NCBI GenBank assembly: GCA_011772275.1
Contig: WVZU01000241.1
Location: 1-6,050, forward strand
From: Planctomycetales bacterium
GTDB lineage: Bacteria > Planctomycetota > Planctomycetia > Pirellulales > UBA7805
Direction of reading: 5' to 3'
DNA length: 6,050 nt
The notes beneath the pieces were generated by a model. The model saw nothing but the letters and a program-made list of their open reading frames with translations. It did no database searches and was not told where the DNA came from. Positions 5,681 through 6,050 of the stretch are shown here, piece by piece. The position numbers and the translations under genes are program-made. The stretch's first letter is position 1. Each line of letters starts with the position of its first letter.

Positions 5681-5996
5681 ATTCGACCGCTGCCCGCAGC
5701 CAGGCCAGGTAACCTTCGCTGCCCGCCGTGATCGGCGTGGCAATGATCTGCGGCTCGTCGTAGGTGTGCAACCGCTGGATGGCGACCCGCAGCTCAGCGA
5801 AACGGTCGCGCGTCGTCTTCGCGACGCATAGCCACTCCGTCGCCTCCTGGACCTCGCCCTCCCACCAATACGTGCTCTCAATCGGACCGACGACCTGGAC
5901 GCAAGCCGCCAGTCGCAGTTCGACCAGGGCCCTGGCCAGGGCTTGAGCCTCAACCTGGCCCTCCGTCGTCGTTGTCACGCTCAACAGGTCTTCCAT
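5679..5996 (-). CDS. cutA: CutA divalent-cation tolerance family protein
   Basis: CutA proteins are small, very stable trimers of a ferredoxin-like fold, linked in E. coli to copper and other divalent-metal tolerance; the biochemical role is not settled. The product (105 residues from the ATG at 5996) has the family pattern: LLSVTTTTEG near the start, ALARALVELRLAACVQVVGP, STYWWEGEVQEATEWL, AKTTRDRFAEL, LHTYDEPQIIATPI and GSEGYLAWL close to the C-terminus. HTYDEP takes the place of the common HPYEVP. A GTG at 6002 is an equally possible start; AGGCGG lies four bases before the GTG and ten before the ATG. The frame has no stop up to the right edge, so a longer N-terminus cannot be excluded, though the family normally begins about here. 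It faces frr tail to tail and has no visible functional link to the operon. Confidence 0.9.
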   Translation of the reverse strand: MEDLLSVTTTTEGQVEAQALARALVELRLAACVQVVGPIESTYWWEGEVQEATEWLCVAKTTRDRFAELRVAIQRLHTYDEPQIIATPITAGSEGYLAWLRAAVE

Positions 5997-6050
5997 CGGC
6001 ACGGCCGCCTGTAGCGGGTCGCTGCGGCAAGGGGGACGAGCCCGGGTTTC

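Overview
The window looks like a planctomycete chromosome, most likely from the Pirellulaceae (Rhodopirellula/Blastopirellula relatives). This rests on remembered family resemblance of the EF-Ts, UMP kinase and S2 proteins, the GC-rich third codon positions, and loose spacing with long untranslated stretches. No database search was possible, so the placement is inference.

The left part (1-1780) is read on the minus strand. In order of transcription it holds a 123-residue stand-alone receiver-domain protein (1409-1780), a secreted or membrane-anchored protein of unknown function (381-1361) that appears to carry two compensating frameshifts, and, after a 291-base gap, the first 29 codons of a probable sigma-54-interacting AAA+ activator that runs off the left edge (1-89). 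The receiver lacks the phosphorylatable aspartate and looks like a pseudo-receiver.

A divergent intergenic region follows (1781-2430). No gene is supported in it. It contains several perfect inverted repeats, a good -35/-10 promoter candidate with a 17-base spacer at 2250-2278, and a strong stem-loop at 2355-2399 just before the ribosome binding site of rpsB.

The centre (2431-5612, plus strand) is the conserved translation/nucleotide operon rpsB-tsf-pyrH-frr: ribosomal protein S2, elongation factor Ts, UMP kinase and ribosome recycling factor. Spacers are 190, 34 and 15 bases. The long rpsB-tsf spacer contains five tandem copies of a 17-base repeat. EF-Ts lacks the usual TDF motif that contacts EF-Tu.

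At the right end, cutA (5679-5996, minus strand) converges on frr. A small hairpin lies between them. Its reading frame stays open to the right edge, so the exact start is unsettled.

No tRNA, rRNA, CRISPR array, insertion sequence or phage gene was seen. The most interesting items are the 17-base repeat array inside an essential operon, the altered EF-Ts motif, the pseudo-receiver, and the structured rpsB leader. None by itself shows a new system.
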